Both the position numbers and the translations under genes were made by a program. Positions 61,861 through 64,000 of a DNA stretch of 64,000 nt are shown piece after piece. Source of the stretch: Agapetus fuscipes. Taxonomy: Eukaryota; Arthropoda; Insecta; Trichoptera; Glossosomatidae. Under the pieces are notes generated by a model. The model did no database searches and had not been told where the DNA came from. It saw nothing but the letters and a program-made list of their open reading frames with translations. Position 1 is the first letter of the stretch; every line of letters begins with the position of its first letter. The stretch covers positions 18,042,001 through 18,106,000 of the forward strand of contig OX637339.1 in NCBI GenBank assembly GCA_951799405.1. The letters run 5' to 3'.

Positions 61861-62398
61861 CAAGGATAATTTATTTATAAGGTACATATTCTTATGTAAA
61901 TATTAGAATAGGTTTAGCTATAACTATGCAATAAGAATCCTCATAAATATGTGTGGGTAGGAATCATTGAATAAAATACTTGAAGCATCGAGAAATGATG
62001 ATTACTACGCCTTTCTGGAACTGTCTAGCAAATATAATTCTAGATCGTACTGTTTTGAAGAGCATAAGAAGGGTGCAAATCGCTTGCAGAGCCAGTATCC
62101 TACGAGTTTTACAACTACATTGAACCAAAACCAGTGAACAGAAACCAAGTGTGATGGAATAGTCGTGACTATCTTTGTGAAAATAAATTATTAAAAGTGT
62201 AAAATAAACAACTGTATGAGAAGACCAGTATTTTTAATTGAAAGACTTTTGGAACCCTAAAATCGTAACAATATAATAAAAGAGCGCCGTTTTTGTATGT
62301 TTCACACCTCAAGGGTCCTCTCAAATCACGGATAAGATTTTTTGTAAAGATGCGTCTTTAGTGCTCCTTTCAAGACACCAACAGTTTCTACCTTCCTC
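61861..62398 (-). mobile_element. LINE-C 3' end, nested in LINE-B
   Basis: Its 3' end is at the left (AAGGATAATTTATTTATAAGG). After a solo LTR it continues AGAGCGCCGTTTTTGTATG, CACACCTCAAGGGTCC, TTTTTTGTAAAGATGCG to TTCTACCTTCCTCC. Confidence 0.7.
61890..62270 (+). mobile_element. Solo LTR, 381 bp, nested in LINE-C
   Basis: Starts TCTTATGTAAATATTAG (first TG mutated to TC), ends AAAATCGTAACA, ATAT on both sides (61886-61889, 62271-62274). Last 150 bp nearly match 15187-15606. Confidence 0.85.
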
Positions 62399-62545
62399 CA
62401 GTATATATACATGGAAATTATGAAAGGAAAAAGAGATAAGGGATGACCAAGAAATGTATGCAGCGGTCAGATTGAGGAGATTAAGAAATGATGGGATATA
62501 AAAATTAGGTGTAAAAAAGAAAATGTATAAAAAAACTCGGAAGAA
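62399..62545 (+). pseudogene. LINE-B, second part of the nested copy
   Basis: GTATATATACATGG, GAAAGGAAAAAGAGATAAGG, GATTGAGGAGATTAAG to GTATAAAAAAACTCGG; then joins another LINE-B copy. Confidence 0.6.
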
Positions 62546-62878
62546 TAGAGTTAGGAATAAATGGACAAAGAAACAATGTAAGCAGAAAGAGGATGTGAAA
62601 GTTGAGGTACAAAAGAATGTGATGAGATGGTTTGGGCATGTGGAAAGAATGAATGATGATAGACTGACAAAGTATAAATATACAGAGGAAGTGTGAAAGA
62701 AAAAAAGTAAGGGCAACCGAGACAATAACGGATATTTAAATGAATATAAAAGAAAATTTAGGAAGAAGGTGATGTCTGTATATAAATCGAAAGAATCCTG
62801 TAAGGATAGGAAGAAATGGAGGCAGCTCTGCAGAGGCTCTAGCCACCTTTAGCGGAATGGTGACAGAGTTACAGTATG
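62546..62878 (+). pseudogene. LINE-B C-terminal region with 3' end
   Basis: AGAGTTAGGAATAAATGGAC, GTGATGAGATGGTTTGGGC (RWFG motif), GGATAGGAAGAAATGGAGG, CTCTGCAGAGGCTCTAGCC, GACAGAGTTACAG. Frameshifted near 62700. Confidence 0.75.
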
Positions 62879-62943
62879 GTGTGAGTTTTAGTTTTTATAC
62901 AATTTAGGTAAAGCGCCATGGTTGAGTTTATACGTTAAGTTTC

Positions 62944-63184
62944 GTACCCTTAGTACGAGTTGCAAAACTTGAGAAAAGTAAAGTTTACGGAAAATTTTAA
63001 AGAGTGATTTCTCCCAAAATCTGCCCTTTTTGTTTTTTATATTTTATGGTCTTAGCAAAAGTGTTACAGTGATGAAGAAAATCAAGTTCAAACAAACAAA
63101 AACGGCAGATTTTGGGGAAATCACTCCTTAATAATTGCCGTTAACTTTACATTACTCAAGTTTTGCAACTCGTACTAAGGGTAC
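62944..63184. mobile_element. MITE-2
   Basis: GTACCCTTAGTACGAGTTGC and GCAACTCGTACTAAGGGTAC ends. Near-identical over its length to 43275-43516. Confidence 0.8.
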
Positions 63185-63614
63185 AGTACTGGACTATAGG
63201 GAGAAACAAATGGTAGGTAAACCAAACAAGCAATTTAGAGATTCCATACCAGCTTTTATGCGTGTAAAACTTAAGTATACTCGTATTTACAATTTTTGGT
63301 TCTTTTTTTTTGGCTCACCGTATTTTTAATAACATTTCTCTCCTTACCACTGTCCACATTACGCATTTCATGTTTCGCCTCCCGTCCCAGCCATCAGTTA
63401 ATATTCATAAGATTTCAGGTTCTCGCGGGAAAATTTAATTTCTACTCCCATCTCACTGAACCCCTTTCTTCTCGTTCCATCCCCCGTTTCTTTCCTTTCA
63501 TCCCATTCTTTCTCCGGCCAGGCGATCTTTCATTTCCATTTATCTTTTTCTGTACTGTGATTGTTTGCATTATTCCGCAATGATTTTTAGTGGAAAATTA
63601 GTCGACCCCCCCCC
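63185..63614. other. No recognised feature
   Basis: A 95-codon Phe/Ser-rich + frame at 63296-63583 has no recognised domain. C run at 63605-63614. Confidence 0.4.
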
Positions 63615-63790
63615 GTACCCGTAGTACGAGTTTTTTCACAATACTCGAGAAAAATGTATGTGAACTTGAAAAGCACCTCTGGCGAAACGAGTTTCGAAAC
63701 TTTTTTTTCCAGAGACGCTTTACAAGTTCACATACATCTTTCTTATTTTCGATACTTCGAGTATTGTGAAAAAGCTCGTACTACTGGTAC
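63615..63790. mobile_element. MITE-2-like element, divergent
   Basis: Same termini (GTACCCGTAGTACGAG / CTCGTACTACTGGTAC) but another interior: arms CACAATACTCGAGAAA and TGTATGTGAACTTG around CTCTGGCGAAACGAG. Confidence 0.65.
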
Positions 63791-63904
63791 TGGGCTTACA
63801 AAAAATTGAAAAAACTGTAGATTTAACGTCTGTTTGCTTTCATTATTATATTGATAATACTTGGTTTTCTTTTAAATATTTTTTTTTTATTTTTCGTTTT
63901 TATG

Positions 63905-64000
63905 TTCCTTGACTTATAAGTTGGTATGCGGCTGACCACCCATGCTGTAAAAAATGCTTCACTTTGCCAATGTCACCCCTGTTTGAGGGAAGGACGGCAA
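63905..64000 (+). mobile_element. LINE-A 3' module, cut by the window end
   Basis: TTCCTTGACTTATAAGTTGG through CACCCCTGTTTGAGGGAAGG; continues beyond the window. Confidence 0.85.

Overview
This 64 kb window looks like AT-rich intergenic DNA from a eukaryote, most likely an insect and possibly a moth or butterfly. The guess rests on the style of the LINE, gypsy and MITE sequences; the taxon cannot be fixed from sequence alone. I found no host protein-coding gene, no functional tRNA or rRNA gene, no CRISPR array and no bacterial-type operon. The window is a dense, repeatedly nested pile of transposable elements and simple repeats. Family names used here are my own labels, and all boundaries and target-site duplications (TSDs) were read by eye.

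Dominant family: more than 50 copies, on both strands and over the whole window, of a roughly 250 bp module. It starts at TTCCTTGACTTATAGGTTGG and ends TTTGCAACTTAGAT followed by a short TTAGAT, TTAGA or ATTATAG repeat tail. At 10353-10748, 48493-49602 and 55078-55576 the module follows directly on the C-terminal coding end of a LINE. The last case is one insertion with a 6 bp TSD, so the module is the 3' end of that LINE (LINE-A). Other LINE remnants are LINE-B (GAGTTACAG repeat tail), LINE-C (WNRLPPNVRKA type), LINE-D (WNDLPVSVFPSQFN type) and LINE-E (HIMRNEKYRLL type).

SINEs: SINE-1 joins a 5S-rRNA-derived head, a tRNA-derived part and a core. It carries either an ATT-repeat 3' end resembling LINE-C, a poly-A 3' end resembling LINE-D, or a fusion to a second tRNA-headed SINE (SINE-2). 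SINE-3 is a separate tRNA-headed family.

Other elements: a gypsy-type LTR element with identical 239 bp LTRs but with gag, protease and the start of reverse transcriptase deleted (18766-21582); three solo LTRs of another family, each with a 4 bp TSD; MITEs with TTA, TAA or 8 bp TSDs; and foldback repeats whose loops resemble a hammerhead-ribozyme core (CTGATGA, hairpin, GAAA), three of them flanked by 9-12 bp duplications.

Satellites: a 29 bp pyrimidine-rich minisatellite (27491-28105), a 116 bp tandem repeat (30640-31165), a 20 bp repeat (59757-59832), and a roughly 180 bp array (53474-54325) whose unit fuses the SINE-1 3' end to the LINE-A module.

Interactions: the non-autonomous units (SINE-1, the module, a 56 bp hairpin mini-element) appear to depend on LINE machinery through shared 3' ends. 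Insertion order can be read from the nests, for example LINE-B cut by LINE-C cut by an LTR (61785-62545).
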